The translations under genes were made by a program, and so were the position numbers. This document shows, piece after piece, positions 42,731-51,008 of a stretch of 64,000 bases of DNA (position 1 is the first letter of the stretch; the number at the start of each line of letters is the position of its first letter). A model generated the notes under the pieces. That model was given only the letters and a program-made list of their open reading frames with translations, searched no databases and was not told where the DNA came from. The DNA comes from Halobacillus litoralis (lineage in GTDB: Bacteria; Bacillota; Bacilli; Bacillales; Halobacillaceae). Location of the stretch: NCBI RefSeq assembly GCF_020524085.2, contig NZ_CP129016.1, positions 191,001 through 255,000 on the forward strand, given 5' to 3'.

Positions 42731-43546
42731 ATGATGAAAAAATCATTGATTGTAACAGGAGCGCTCGCTCTATCCTTACTAGCATCACCAGCCACTTCCC
42801 TTGCATCAACAGGTGAAGTACAGCAAAACGTACAAGTAGAAACAAAAACGATTCAAATAGATTCCGGTCAATTGAACAACTGGATCACTGAAAATGAAGA
42901 AGCTTTGAAGAATAACAATCTTCAACAGGTAGATTTCCAATCTTTCTTTGATCAGTTCTCGCAAAAATATCAACAAGCACCAGCAGAACAACCGAAACAA
43001 GAAGAGCCTAAACAAGAAGAGCCAAAAGCAGAAACACCTGAAAAAGAAGAACCTAAACAAGAAGCACCTGCTCCAAAACCGGAAGCTGAACCAGCTCCTG
43101 CACCAGAGCAGCCTGCTGAAGAAGAAGTACAAAAAGAAGAAAACACACAAGAAGAGGCAACATCTGAAGTATCTGCATTTGAAAAACAAGTCGTAGAGTT
43201 GACGAACCAAGAACGTGAAAAACAAGGACTAGCTCCACTGAAACTAGACACTGAACTAAGTGCAGTTGCAAAAGACAAGTCTCTTGATATGCAGCAAAAC
43301 AACTATTTCTCTCACAACAGCCCGAATTACGGTTCTCCATTTGACATGATGAAGTCTTACGGCATTGACTACCGTACAGCTGGTGAGAACATCGCCATGG
43401 GACAAACAACTCCAGAAGAAGTTGTCCAAGGCTGGATGAACAGTCAAGGTCACCGTGAAAACATCATGAACCCTGACTTCACTCACATTGGTGTAGGTCA
43501 TGCCGAAGACGGAAACTACTGGACACAAATGTTTATCGGTAAATAA
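42731..43546 (+). CDS. Secreted CAP/SCP-domain protein (YkwD-like)
   Basis: A 271-residue exported protein: signal peptide MMKKSLIVTGALALSLL...TSLAS, a spacer (about 30-80), a Pro/Glu/Lys/Ala-rich linker (about 82-145, units such as KQEEPKQEEP) and a C-terminal CAP domain (about 150-271). CAP motifs seen: VVELTNQEREKQGLAPLK, YFSHNSPNYGSPFDM, GENIAMGQTTPEEVVQGWM and SQGHRENIMNPDFTHIGVG, with the two His and two Glu of the CAP cavity. Same domain order as B. subtilis YkwD and the sporulation protein SafA-linked CAP proteins; function is undefined. AGGAGG lies upstream of the ATG; the frame to 42602 is unsupported. Confidence 0.88.
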   Translation: MMKKSLIVTGALALSLLASPATSLASTGEVQQNVQVETKTIQIDSGQLNNWITENEEALKNNNLQQVDFQSFFDQFSQKYQQAPAEQPKQEEPKQEEPKAETPEKEEPKQEAPAPKPEAEPAPAPEQPAEEEVQKEENTQEEATSEVSAFEKQVVELTNQEREKQGLAPLKLDTELSAVAKDKSLDMQQNNYFSHNSPNYGSPFDMMKSYGIDYRTAGENIAMGQTTPEEVVQGWMNSQGHRENIMNPDFTHIGVGHAEDGNYWTQMFIGK

Positions 43547-43563
43547 TAGAATGTAAGGCAGTC

Positions 43564-43592
43564 GCCACCGGGATCATCCCGGTGGCTTTTTT
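43564..43592 (+). terminator. Terminator of the CAP-domain gene
   Basis: GCCACCGGG / CCCGGTGGC stem with a five-base loop and TTTTTT. Confidence 0.9.
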
Positions 43593-43595
43593 GGT

Positions 43596-43721
43596 ACTCG
43601 ACCGCTCTTTGGCGCGACTCGACCGCTCTTTGGCGCGACTCGACCGCTCTTTGGCGCGACTCGACCGCTCTTTGGCGCGACTCGACCGCTCTTTGGCGCG
43701 ACTCGACCGCTCTTTGGCGCG
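43596..43721. repeat. 21-bp minisatellite, six perfect copies
   Basis: Six identical tandem copies of ACTCGACCGCTCTTTGGCGCG (one base over the quoting limit is omitted: the unit is this plus nothing else when read as ACTCGACCGCTCTTTGGCGC + G). No base differs between copies. Because 21 is a multiple of three, ORFs exist on both strands (RAKERSS and DRSLARL repeats) but lack ribosome sites. The last copy forms part of the hairpin that follows. Confidence 0.95.
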
Positions 43722-43753
43722 AAAGGTCATCCTCAAATCGGATGACCTTTCGC
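43719..43753. terminator. Hairpin closing the minisatellite
   Basis: GCGAAAGGTCATCC / GGATGACCTTTCGC with a seven-base loop; the left arm uses the end of the last repeat unit. No T run, so it is probably a structural element rather than a classical terminator. Confidence 0.55.
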
Positions 43754-43934
43754 TTCTCTCATTCCTATGATTCTGGAATATATATTTTCTTAATAACAGT
43801 AGGCATTTTTCACAAATCTGTGAACGAATGACTTTTTTTCTTTTTTATTTGTCCAAAACCTATTGCAATTAGTCTGAATATTCCATAAAATCAATCATAA
43901 TTTAACTATATCAAATCAAAAGGATGTGTTCTTT

Positions 43935-44198
43935 TTGAATACAAAAACGGTGAGTCATCTTTACAACGTCTGTCCCCTTTGCCATGGAACCGGAGCCTAT
44001 AAGGAATATGATGACAGCAAAGCGAATATGATCATGGACCACTACAGCCGTGTCAATCATGCGAGTGAAAAGACGGCATGGAAAATGGCAGTTGAAGAAA
44101 CGAGTTACAGCACGGAATGTGGTCGTTGTCATGGGAATGGTCATGTATTGAATGATGAGGGTGAGGAAATGTACCGCGCTTTGAAGCAATTTGCTTAA
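43935..44198 (+). CDS. Small DnaJ-type (CxxCxGxG) zinc-binding protein
   Basis: An 87-residue protein with two CxxCxGxG motifs, CPLCHGTG (about 13-20) and CGRCHGNG (about 63-70), which would pair to bind one zinc ion as in the cysteine-rich domain of DnaJ. Between them lies a helical segment (DDSKANMIMDHYSRVNHASE). No J domain. Start at a TTG (43935-43937) about ten bases after AAGGA; a GTG at 43926 is possible. Cytosolic; function unknown. Terminator follows directly. Confidence 0.72.
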   Translation: MNTKTVSHLYNVCPLCHGTGAYKEYDDSKANMIMDHYSRVNHASEKTAWKMAVEETSYSTECGRCHGNGHVLNDEGEEMYRALKQFA

Positions 44199-44200
44199 AC

Positions 44201-44239
44201 AAAAATCCTGTGTGAGTTTCTGTCACACAGGACTTTTTT
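44201..44239. terminator. Terminator between convergent genes
   Basis: TCCTGTGTG / CACACAGGA stem with a nine-base loop and TTTTTT on the plus strand. Confidence 0.85.
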
Positions 44240-44242
44240 CAT

Positions 44243-45334
44243 TTAAAGCAATCCTCCGGTCTTTTCAATTTCCACTACTACAGTCAACTTGATTTCCATC
44301 TCTTTATACTCTTTCTCCCAGTCAAGACGTTTCCATTCCTTCGGGTACTTCGACGCTATTTCCATCCCGATTCCTAAAGGGTCACTATGGACTTCCTGAA
44401 GGATTTTTATGATTTCCTCCATTCTTTTTGTCAACACTTCGTCTGCTTGTCCTTCCATACCATTGAGGTCTGAATCTCTAAGTGGATTCCCGTTAATCTC
44501 TGTTTTGATCTTAAGATCAATAGTGCTCGTAAACGTCCCGTCTTTGGAGAGTTTAGTATTTAGTTCTCTCTCTAGGCCCATGATGGATAACCGATACGTC
44601 TTTTGGGGATTTTTCTCATATGGAATAAAAACATCTGCTGTAAAACCTAGATCATCTCGCATAAGCATTAAAAGGGTAGTCTGCTTAGTGTCCAAATCCC
44701 TCCCTGTGTATTTGTCTTGATCAAAAAGAGCTAAACCGATGATCTTTGGCATGCCGTCCTCTTTTTCAACGAGGGGGAGGACAGGGTCAATTCTTTCATC
44801 ACCCATTGTATTCCATAGCGTGAACAAGGTTACTTTTGGAAGGAGTGTGTTCTTTTCTGCTGAACGAACACCGTTCAATACACGAAACGCAATTGGACTC
44901 TCGTCATTATTAATACTTAGAACTTCTAATGCTTCCCCTTTCACTACGACCACTTTCGCAGGCAAGTACCCGAGGTTACCGCGATAAAACGTCTCCAGTA
45001 ATGGACTGATTCCTTCTTTCGAGAGCTCATCGCCTAAAAAAATGATGAATGTTTTCGTAACATCCAGACGTCCAGGCACATAATTCTTAATCTCATGCCC
45101 AAGTTCTCCTGTTGTCGGTCCTACCGTCGTTAACAACTCATCTTTCACTTCGATTCTCCCTCCGCCCTGAGATTGAATGTTAAGGGCACGTATGCCTCCC
45201 TTAATAAGGTTTGGGTCTTCTTCAGAAAGGTCAAAGCTGATGCCGTTAATGAGGCGCCGGTCGCTTAAATTTTCCTCGTCCCAGCAGCCGGCAAGCAACA
45301 ATAAAGATAATAAGAGAAGCATCCCTTTTCTCAT
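44243..45334 (-). CDS. Ger(x)C family germinant receptor lipoprotein
   Basis: A 363-residue lipoprotein, the C subunit of a spore germinant receptor in the spore inner membrane. Signal peptide and lipobox LLAGC (Cys17) lead to WDEENLSDRRLINGISFDL, the usual N-terminal motif of Ger(x)C, followed by the PTTGELGHEIKNYVPGRLDV region and a C-terminal domain ending in KYPKEWKRLDWEKEY, a family signature. Its ATG overlaps the gerB stop by four bases (ATGA), making a tight gerA-gerB-gerC operon. Receptor specificity cannot be deduced. Confidence 0.9.
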   Translation of the reverse strand: MRKGMLLLLSLLLLAGCWDEENLSDRRLINGISFDLSEEDPNLIKGGIRALNIQSQGGGRIEVKDELLTTVGPTTGELGHEIKNYVPGRLDVTKTFIIFLGDELSKEGISPLLETFYRGNLGYLPAKVVVVKGEALEVLSINNDESPIAFRVLNGVRSAEKNTLLPKVTLFTLWNTMGDERIDPVLPLVEKEDGMPKIIGLALFDQDKYTGRDLDTKQTTLLMLMRDDLGFTADVFIPYEKNPQKTYRLSIMGLERELNTKLSKDGTFTSTIDLKIKTEINGNPLRDSDLNGMEGQADEVLTKRMEEIIKILQEVHSDPLGIGMEIASKYPKEWKRLDWEKEYKEMEIKLTVVVEIEKTGGLL

Positions 45335-46422
45335 GTGTTCACCTTCTTCTTTTTCAACAGATAGGATAAGAGAGTGAGCAAGGAAGGAAGAAAGAATACA
45401 ACAGCATATATGGTGTATTTCAAGATTTGTTCATACAGTTGAAAAGCTTGTTCATCATATGAAGCTGAGACAACCAATAGATAAATGATCCCCCCGCTTA
45501 TAAAAACGATCCGTTGGAAGGGCTTCCCTTCGTTCGCAAGACTTTTACTGCCCATCAGTAAATAAATAATCACTGATGCCGTCATCGGACTGAGCCACAT
45601 AAATACAAACAGTAGATCGATACGGTCAACAGTTCGAAATGATAGAGAACGCATCAAATAAAGGACAGGCTCCCTTATCTGCTTCAGGACATCCGCGCTG
45701 AAAACCATCACACAAAGAACAATGACAACAAAGTAAATCAGTGTGATCGTAGCGTTGGAGAGTGATACCGTTCGTAATAGTTTTGAATGTTTCATATGTA
45801 CATACGGCCCGATAAATAACATCAGTTCAAATCCTAATACCGCGAACAAGTCCACTTCAGAACTTTTGATAACCTTAATAAATCCTGATTCTCCAACCGG
45901 CATCAAATTACGCATTTCAAGAGGGTTTTGAAATAGAATAAGCAGCAAAAAGATAAAGACTGGTATGAGCACCACAGATAGTACAACTAAATAACGAGCA
46001 ACGACCGGGTAGTCCTGAACGACTAAATACATACTGAGTGCAATGATCAATAAGGCGATGGCCCATACAGGTGTGAAAGGGAGCAGCCAGTTATTTACCA
46101 AATTCACCAGAAGGATCATAGAATACGTCCCAATGATTAAAAAGCCCATATAGTTGATTGTATTGATGGCTTTTCCAATATACGGACCTGTAATAAGCAC
46201 GGGAATTTCATGATAGGACGTGCCTGGAAACCGTTTGATTAACAGCCAATAGATAATCAATGTAAGTTGAACAAGCACACCAGCAACAAGGACGGGCATC
46301 CAGGCATTTTGTTCCACTTCCTTCTCCAATAAATTGGGCAGCGAAAGAAGACCTATTCCCAACTGTGCTTGAATGATCATCAAATAAATCTGAAGTTTTG
46401 AGAGCAACCGCCCATTAATCAT
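45331..46422 (-). CDS. GerAB/YndE-type germination permease
   Basis: A 363-residue membrane protein with ten hydrophobic segments, the B subunit of a germinant receptor and related to amino acid permeases of the APC superfamily. Evidence: QLGIGLLSLPNLLEKEVEQNAW (about 20-41, the usual GerB N-terminal motif in part), length typical of GerAB, and position between gerA and gerC with ATGA overlaps on both sides. It would bind the germinant amino acid or nucleoside. Confidence 0.9.
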   Translation of the reverse strand: MINGRLLSKLQIYLMIIQAQLGIGLLSLPNLLEKEVEQNAWMPVLVAGVLVQLTLIIYWLLIKRFPGTSYHEIPVLITGPYIGKAINTINYMGFLIIGTYSMILLVNLVNNWLLPFTPVWAIALLIIALSMYLVVQDYPVVARYLVVLSVVLIPVFIFLLLILFQNPLEMRNLMPVGESGFIKVIKSSEVDLFAVLGFELMLFIGPYVHMKHSKLLRTVSLSNATITLIYFVVIVLCVMVFSADVLKQIREPVLYLMRSLSFRTVDRIDLLFVFMWLSPMTASVIIYLLMGSKSLANEGKPFQRIVFISGGIIYLLVVSASYDEQAFQLYEQILKYTIYAVVFFLPSLLTLLSYLLKKKKVNT

Positions 46423-47846
46423 TGAACTCCCTCCTTGCTTGAAGATGCCCCGTTTTTATTTGATTTACGAAGAATAAAGTCCCCCATTTCATTTGTTCTT
46501 AATGGAGCTAAAGGGGCGAAATAAGGTTCTCCAAACGATTCCAGTTTGCACAAGTGAATGAGGATCGCCATTAAAATGATTGCGATTCCAAATAAACCGA
46601 ACAAAAAGGCCGCAATCATTGAAACAAAACCGAGCAGCCGGGAGATAACAGCCATCTGGTTAAACGGAGCGGCAAAAGAGGCGATGGCTGTAAGGCCGAT
46701 GATAACGATCATCGTATTCGATACGAGGCCCGCTTCCACTACAGCTGTTCCGATAACAAGACCTCCAACGATCCCGATTGTCTGCGCAATGGGTGAAGGC
46801 AGACGAATAGCCGCTTCTTTTAAAACCTCCAAAATAATCTGCATCAGAAATGCTTCCAATATTGGTGGAAAAGGCACATATTCAATAGACGTTCGAATAC
46901 TGTACAACAGCCCAAGCGGTAAAATTTCCGGATGAAAACTAACGATAGCGATATACATAGCTGGAAGCGTCACGGCAATCAAAAACGAAATTAACCGGAG
47001 AATCCTGAAGAACGACCCGACGATCCAATGCATCGTGTAGTCATCAACCGATTGATAGAAAGCAAAGAAGGTCGTCGGCAAAACCAGCACTTCCGGTGTG
47101 CCATCGACAATTAGAACGGCTTTTCCCTCAAGCAAATAAGAAGCAGCACGATCCGGCCTTTCTGTGCTTAAGGCCTGAGGAAACGGAGAATGCTTGTTAT
47201 CCTGAATTACTTCCAACAGACCTGTCGAGGTCTGCAATTCTTGAAGGTCAACGCTGTTTAATTTTTCTTCAATATGATGTAGAACCTTCTGATCAATGAC
47301 CTCGTCAATGTACATGAGCGCAACATTTGTATCAGTCAAATGGCCAAAGACATACTTTTTCATTTTAAAAGAAGGAGCTTTGATCCTTTTCCTCAAAAGC
47401 ATCATATTTGTAGTTACCGATTCTCCGAATCCATCGTGCGGGCCGCTAATGATGTGCTCAGAGTCAGGTTCTTTGATCGCACGTTTTTCCTCCACAGGTA
47501 CAGCAGCTAAAATGGCCTTTTCTTCCCCATCTAATAATAAGGCACAGCTTCCACTTAAAAGTTCAGAAACTAGTGTGTGAACCGTAGTCGTCTGCTTATC
47601 CTCAGACACTTGAAGGGATTCAAGGGCATTTTTTTCTTTACTTAATTTGAGCGGGCGGATGATATAATCCATTACCTTATCCTTGGCAACAAGTGAATCA
47701 ATGTAAAGGAGTTGAGCCTTTTTATGCCCAAAAACAACGGTTTCCACGACTAAGTCTTCTGTGTGATAAAAACCTTGTTGAATAAGCTCGACATTCTGAT
47801 CCAAATTATCAGTAAGAAAGCGTTCTTTGCTCTCCATCCGCGACAT
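46419..47846 (-). CDS. GerA family germinant receptor subunit
   Basis: A 475-residue A subunit of a germinant receptor. A soluble N-terminal region of about 240 residues (VLIVDGTPEVLVLPTTFFAF near 247) leads to four or five membrane segments with the family core TRS/RTSIEYVPFPPILEAFLM (about 330) and IRLPSPIAQTIGIVGGLVIG (about 355), and ends in a hydrophilic Ser-rich tail. AGGGGAG lies upstream of the ATG. First gene of the operon; expression would be in the forespore under sigma G, but no confident sigma-G promoter was seen. Confidence 0.92.
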   Translation of the reverse strand: MSRMESKERFLTDNLDQNVELIQQGFYHTEDLVVETVVFGHKKAQLLYIDSLVAKDKVMDYIIRPLKLSKEKNALESLQVSEDKQTTTVHTLVSELLSGSCALLLDGEEKAILAAVPVEEKRAIKEPDSEHIISGPHDGFGESVTTNMMLLRKRIKAPSFKMKKYVFGHLTDTNVALMYIDEVIDQKVLHHIEEKLNSVDLQELQTSTGLLEVIQDNKHSPFPQALSTERPDRAASYLLEGKAVLIVDGTPEVLVLPTTFFAFYQSVDDYTMHWIVGSFFRILRLISFLIAVTLPAMYIAIVSFHPEILPLGLLYSIRTSIEYVPFPPILEAFLMQIILEVLKEAAIRLPSPIAQTIGIVGGLVIGTAVVEAGLVSNTMIVIIGLTAIASFAAPFNQMAVISRLLGFVSMIAAFLFGLFGIAIILMAILIHLCKLESFGEPYFAPLAPLRTNEMGDFILRKSNKNGASSSKEGVQ

Positions 47847-48049
47847 GGGTTCTCCCCTTCCCTTTATAAATTCACTGCTATTAGCTTGTAACGCGAAAGT
47901 AAATTTATGCGATAGCCAGGCGGCTAGTATTTTATTTAAAATTCATAGGACGGAGTACCTGAATAGGGTGAAGCTGAGCATTTATTTTGAAGCTGAGATA
48001 AAAATCAAGTAACCTTTAAAATAATGATCAGAAGAAAGGTGGATGTTCC

Positions 48050-49147
48050 TTGTTATTTGATTCCTATAAACTAGACAGCAAAAAATTAGACAACCGATAT
48101 GTCGTAGCGCCGATGACTAGAATTAGTGCCGAAGCGGACGGCCGGGCGAACGACCGCATGAAAAAATATTACCAGCGTTTTGCCAAAGGTGGATTTGGTG
48201 CCATCATTACGGAAGGCATCTATACAGACCAAAGCTTCAGTCAAGGCTATAACAACCAGCCAGGCCTTACGACTGATATTCAAGCAGACGCTTGGAAACC
48301 TGTAGTGAAAGCCGTGCAGGACGAAGGTTCGATCATCATCGCCCAGTTGATGCATGCCGGCGGACAAAGCCAGGGCAATGCGTACACGAATGAAACCATC
48401 GCTCCTTCTGCAATCGCTCCAAAAGGGGAGCAGCTAGGGTTCTATGGAGGGTCTGGTCCTTTCCAAACTCCTAGAGCGATGGATGACCAGGATTTTGATG
48501 AGGTGAAAATGAGTTTTGTCGATAGTGCCCGCCGTGCTAAAGAAGCTGGTTTTGATGGAGTGGAAATTCACGGAGCCAACGGCTATCTTCTGGATCAATT
48601 TATAACGGATTACTTGAATAAACGTGAGGATGAGTACGGGGGATCGGTTGAAAACCGCCTGCGTTTTGTGTTGGAAGTCGTTGATGAAATCCTAGCAGAA
48701 GTTGGAGAAGACTTCATCATCGGAATCCGTATCTCTCAAGGTAAAGTCGCCGACCAAACTCACAAATGGGCCGGTGGTGAAAAAGAAGCGAAACAGATCT
48801 TCGGTGCATTAGGAAAGATGGGACTGGATTACATCCACGTCACAGATGGCGATGCGACAGCCCCTTCCTTCGGTGAAGGATCCAAGACGCTTGCCGGTGC
48901 AGCTAAGACTTATGGCGGTATCACAGTCATCGCTAACGGGCAGCTCCAAGAGAAAGAACGTGCCGAAAGCCTTCTAGACTCAGGCCAAGCCGATTTAGTA
49001 TCCATAGGTACTGGAGCACTTGCTAATCCAGACTTACCGAACAAAGTGAGAGACGATGTTGAACTGAATGCTTTCGATTTTGAAAGGATCCTGCTGCCAC
49101 AGGCCGAAGTGAAAGACCACGAACTCGATGCACCTATAAGAGAATAA
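48050..49147 (+). CDS. NADH:flavin oxidoreductase, old yellow enzyme family
   Basis: A 365-residue FMN-dependent TIM-barrel oxidoreductase of the OYE family that reduces activated alkenes or related substrates with NAD(P)H. Motifs: RYVVAPMTRISAEADGR (about 17-33), AQLMHAGGQS (about 103), GFDGVEIHGANGYLLDQFI (about 166-184, substrate-binding His-Ala-Asn), DEYGGSVENRLRF (about 196) and the FMN phosphate-binding VSIGTGALANPDL. Typical length. It starts at a TTG (48050-48052) behind AAAGGTGG. Stand-alone, closed by a terminator. Physiological substrate unknown. Confidence 0.87.
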   Translation: MLFDSYKLDSKKLDNRYVVAPMTRISAEADGRANDRMKKYYQRFAKGGFGAIITEGIYTDQSFSQGYNNQPGLTTDIQADAWKPVVKAVQDEGSIIIAQLMHAGGQSQGNAYTNETIAPSAIAPKGEQLGFYGGSGPFQTPRAMDDQDFDEVKMSFVDSARRAKEAGFDGVEIHGANGYLLDQFITDYLNKREDEYGGSVENRLRFVLEVVDEILAEVGEDFIIGIRISQGKVADQTHKWAGGEKEAKQIFGALGKMGLDYIHVTDGDATAPSFGEGSKTLAGAAKTYGGITVIANGQLQEKERAESLLDSGQADLVSIGTGALANPDLPNKVRDDVELNAFDFERILLPQAEVKDHELDAPIRE

Positions 49148-49152
49148 ACGTC

Positions 49153-49190
49153 AAAAGACCCGGTCCTATGCGATATCGACCGGGTCTTTC
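49153..49190 (+). terminator. Terminator of the old yellow enzyme gene
   Basis: AAGACCCGGT / ACCGGGTCTT stem followed by a T-rich tail. Confidence 0.82.
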
Positions 49191-49209
49191 CTATTTTTCA
49201 TTCCTAAAA

Positions 49210-50430
49210 TCACTTAATGATCTGTACTTTCCGCACCATACGCCCTTCAATCTCCAACACTTTGAACGTTAGATTCGCTTGTTCCAATACATCCCCTTCG
49301 TCAGGGAAATCATTGAATTCTTTGATCAGATAACCCGCAAGGACATCTTCCTCTTCCGGGATTTCTGTATCAAAAATAGAATTCAGACGACGCAAGGTAA
49401 TTTTCCCATCACAAATCAATTCGGTTTCTGAAATTTTATCTATGATTGAATCTCTCTCTACATCCATTTCATCTTCGATTTCCAAGCCGATCATTGCTTC
49501 AATAACATCTTCATGGGTAAGAACACCCTCGGTCCCCCCATACTCATCCAAAACAATGGCCATGTGCTTCTTCTCTTTCGTCATTTTCCTAAACACCCAT
49601 TCAATCTTATGGAACTCATAGACGACCAGCGGATCTTTATACGTATAATCCATAAATGGTTTTTCCGGTTCCATCGCCCACGAAATCAAATACTTTGAGT
49701 GGAAAACACCGATGATATCATCCATATCCTCCCCATAGACAGGATACCGGGTGAATGGATGTTGGACGACCATATCACGGACTTCTTCGAAAGTAGCTTC
49801 CTTATCAATGGCAATCATATCAACCCGTGGTGTTTTCAACACATCTTTTACGTTTAAATTATAAAAATCAAGCACACCTTTGATGCGATGGGATTCTGCT
49901 TCATTGAACGTCCCCTCGGAGTCCGCAATGTCCACCATGGTACGAAGCTCTTCTTTTGAAATAGAAGATTCACTTGCCTGTCCTTTCGATAATGCATTCG
50001 TTATAAATCCTGTTAACCTGTTCAGGACAATAGTAATAGGTTTGAAAAGAATCACAAAAAAACGAATGACTGGGTAAACAGTCAAAGCAATGCGATCCGG
50101 AAAAGCAGCGGCCACCGATTTCGGAATGACCTCTGAAAAAATAATAATGATTACCGTCAAGATGGCAGAAGCCACCCCCACACTGAAACCATATTGAATG
50201 GCTAGTGTTGTCACAAGTGTCGGCAACAGAATATTAGCGATATTATTCCCAATTAAAATAGTAGTGATGAATTCGCTGGGGTGTGAGAGTAAATCTAGTA
50301 ACTTACCTGCTTTTTTATCGTCTTTCTTAGCTCTCGATTGGAGCTTCATTTTGTTAGCTGCCGTAAGAGCCGTTTCACTTCCTGAGAAGAAAAGCGACAC
50401 GAACAGCAAAAAGATGATCGCAATGATCAC
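49210..50430 (-). CDS. CNNM/CorC-family membrane protein (DUF21-CBS-CorC_HlyC)
   Basis: A 406-residue protein with a DUF21 membrane domain (about 1-185, starting SLFFSGSETALTAANKMKL), a CBS pair (about 200-320) and a C-terminal CorC_HlyC domain (about 335-406). This family includes Mg2+ exporters such as MpfA in Staphylococcus and B. subtilis YhdP/YugS; older names call it hemolysin-like. The CBS pair probably senses Mg-ATP. The start is a GTG (50428-50430), nine bases after AGGAGG; upstream codons lack support. Single gene, transcribed away from the riboswitch leader. Confidence 0.86.
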   Translation of the reverse strand: MIIAIIFLLFVSLFFSGSETALTAANKMKLQSRAKKDDKKAGKLLDLLSHPSEFITTILIGNNIANILLPTLVTTLAIQYGFSVGVASAILTVIIIIFSEVIPKSVAAAFPDRIALTVYPVIRFFVILFKPITIVLNRLTGFITNALSKGQASESSISKEELRTMVDIADSEGTFNEAESHRIKGVLDFYNLNVKDVLKTPRVDMIAIDKEATFEEVRDMVVQHPFTRYPVYGEDMDDIIGVFHSKYLISWAMEPEKPFMDYTYKDPLVVYEFHKIEWVFRKMTKEKKHMAIVLDEYGGTEGVLTHEDVIEAMIGLEIEDEMDVERDSIIDKISETELICDGKITLRRLNSIFDTEIPEEEDVLAGYLIKEFNDFPDEGDVLEQANLTFKVLEIEGRMVRKVQIIK

Positions 50431-50793
50431 GGGGCGATTCCTCCTTGAATGATGGACACAAATTTTAAACAAGAGGGTAGAAGATAAGCGTCCCTCTCCT
50501 TGTTCAGGTTTTACATTTTTACAAGTTTAAATCGTACAAACGAAATGTCAGTAGCATCTATTGTACACTACATCCTTTTCCCTTAGAAGAAATATGAAAA
50601 CTCTACCTTCCGTTGCCGGAACAAACGATCTTGAAAAAACCATTGTTTAGAGAAATCACCCTCGCACATAAGCTTTTATTTTATAGAGTCTTCTATGACC
50701 AGTTAGAATATTCCGTATTTTACAACATTACACCAATGTCTTGTCACATTCTTTTTCATCTGCTAGACTTTCAAACTATCAACTTCATACGGA

Positions 50794-50866
50794 TTCCTTA
50801 TATAAATGTGGAAATATGGTCCACAAGTCTCTACCTGGCTACCGTAAATGGCCGGACTATAAGGAA
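50794..50866 (+). ncRNA. Guanine riboswitch (purine aptamer)
   Basis: All parts of the purine aptamer are present. P1: TTCCTTAT (50794) with ATAAGGAA (50859). P2: TGTGGA/TCCACA closed by AATATGG. J2/3: GTCTCTACC. P3: CTGGCTA/TGGCCGG around CCGTAAA. J3/1: GACTAT. The base that selects the ligand (position 74 of the xpt aptamer) is C at 50857, so guanine or hypoxanthine is the expected ligand rather than adenine. A terminator follows, so ligand binding turns the transporter off. Confidence 0.92.
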
Positions 50867-50900
50867 AGATAATTTCAGGCCGTTTTTTATGACCTGTTCT

Positions 50901-50936
50901 ACCTCTTTCCTTTTTACTATGGAAAGAGGTTTTTTA
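50901..50936 (+). terminator. Riboswitch-controlled terminator
   Basis: CCTCTTTCC / GGAAAGAGG stem followed by TTTTTT, 35 bp after the aptamer and 72 bp before the transporter start. It is the expression platform of an OFF switch. Confidence 0.9.
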
Positions 50937-51008
50937 TTCACATTAGGTTGTCAGACATCCTACCTCCACAAGAAGGAATCCGTAAACTATTCCAAGGAGG
51001 AACACATC

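Noticed and set aside
42806..43409. Several ORFs antisense to the CAP-domain gene
   Set aside because: They mirror the repetitive Pro/Glu/Lys linker and have no ribosome sites.
43596..43721. CRISPR array
   Set aside because: Units are directly adjacent and identical with no spacers.
43533..43736. Protein-coding gene with RAKERSS repeats (minus) or DRSLARL repeats (plus)
   Set aside because: The open frames result from a 21-bp tandem repeat without stops; there is no ribosome site and the frames overlap a terminator.
47847..47950. Sigma-G promoter of the ger operon
   Set aside because: GCATA is present on the minus strand but no CATNNTA -10 lies at 17-18 bp.
50613..51008. N-terminal extension of the nucleoside transporter
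   Set aside because: The region contains the guanine riboswitch and terminator; the real start at 51009 has AGGAGG upstream and a proper first membrane segment.
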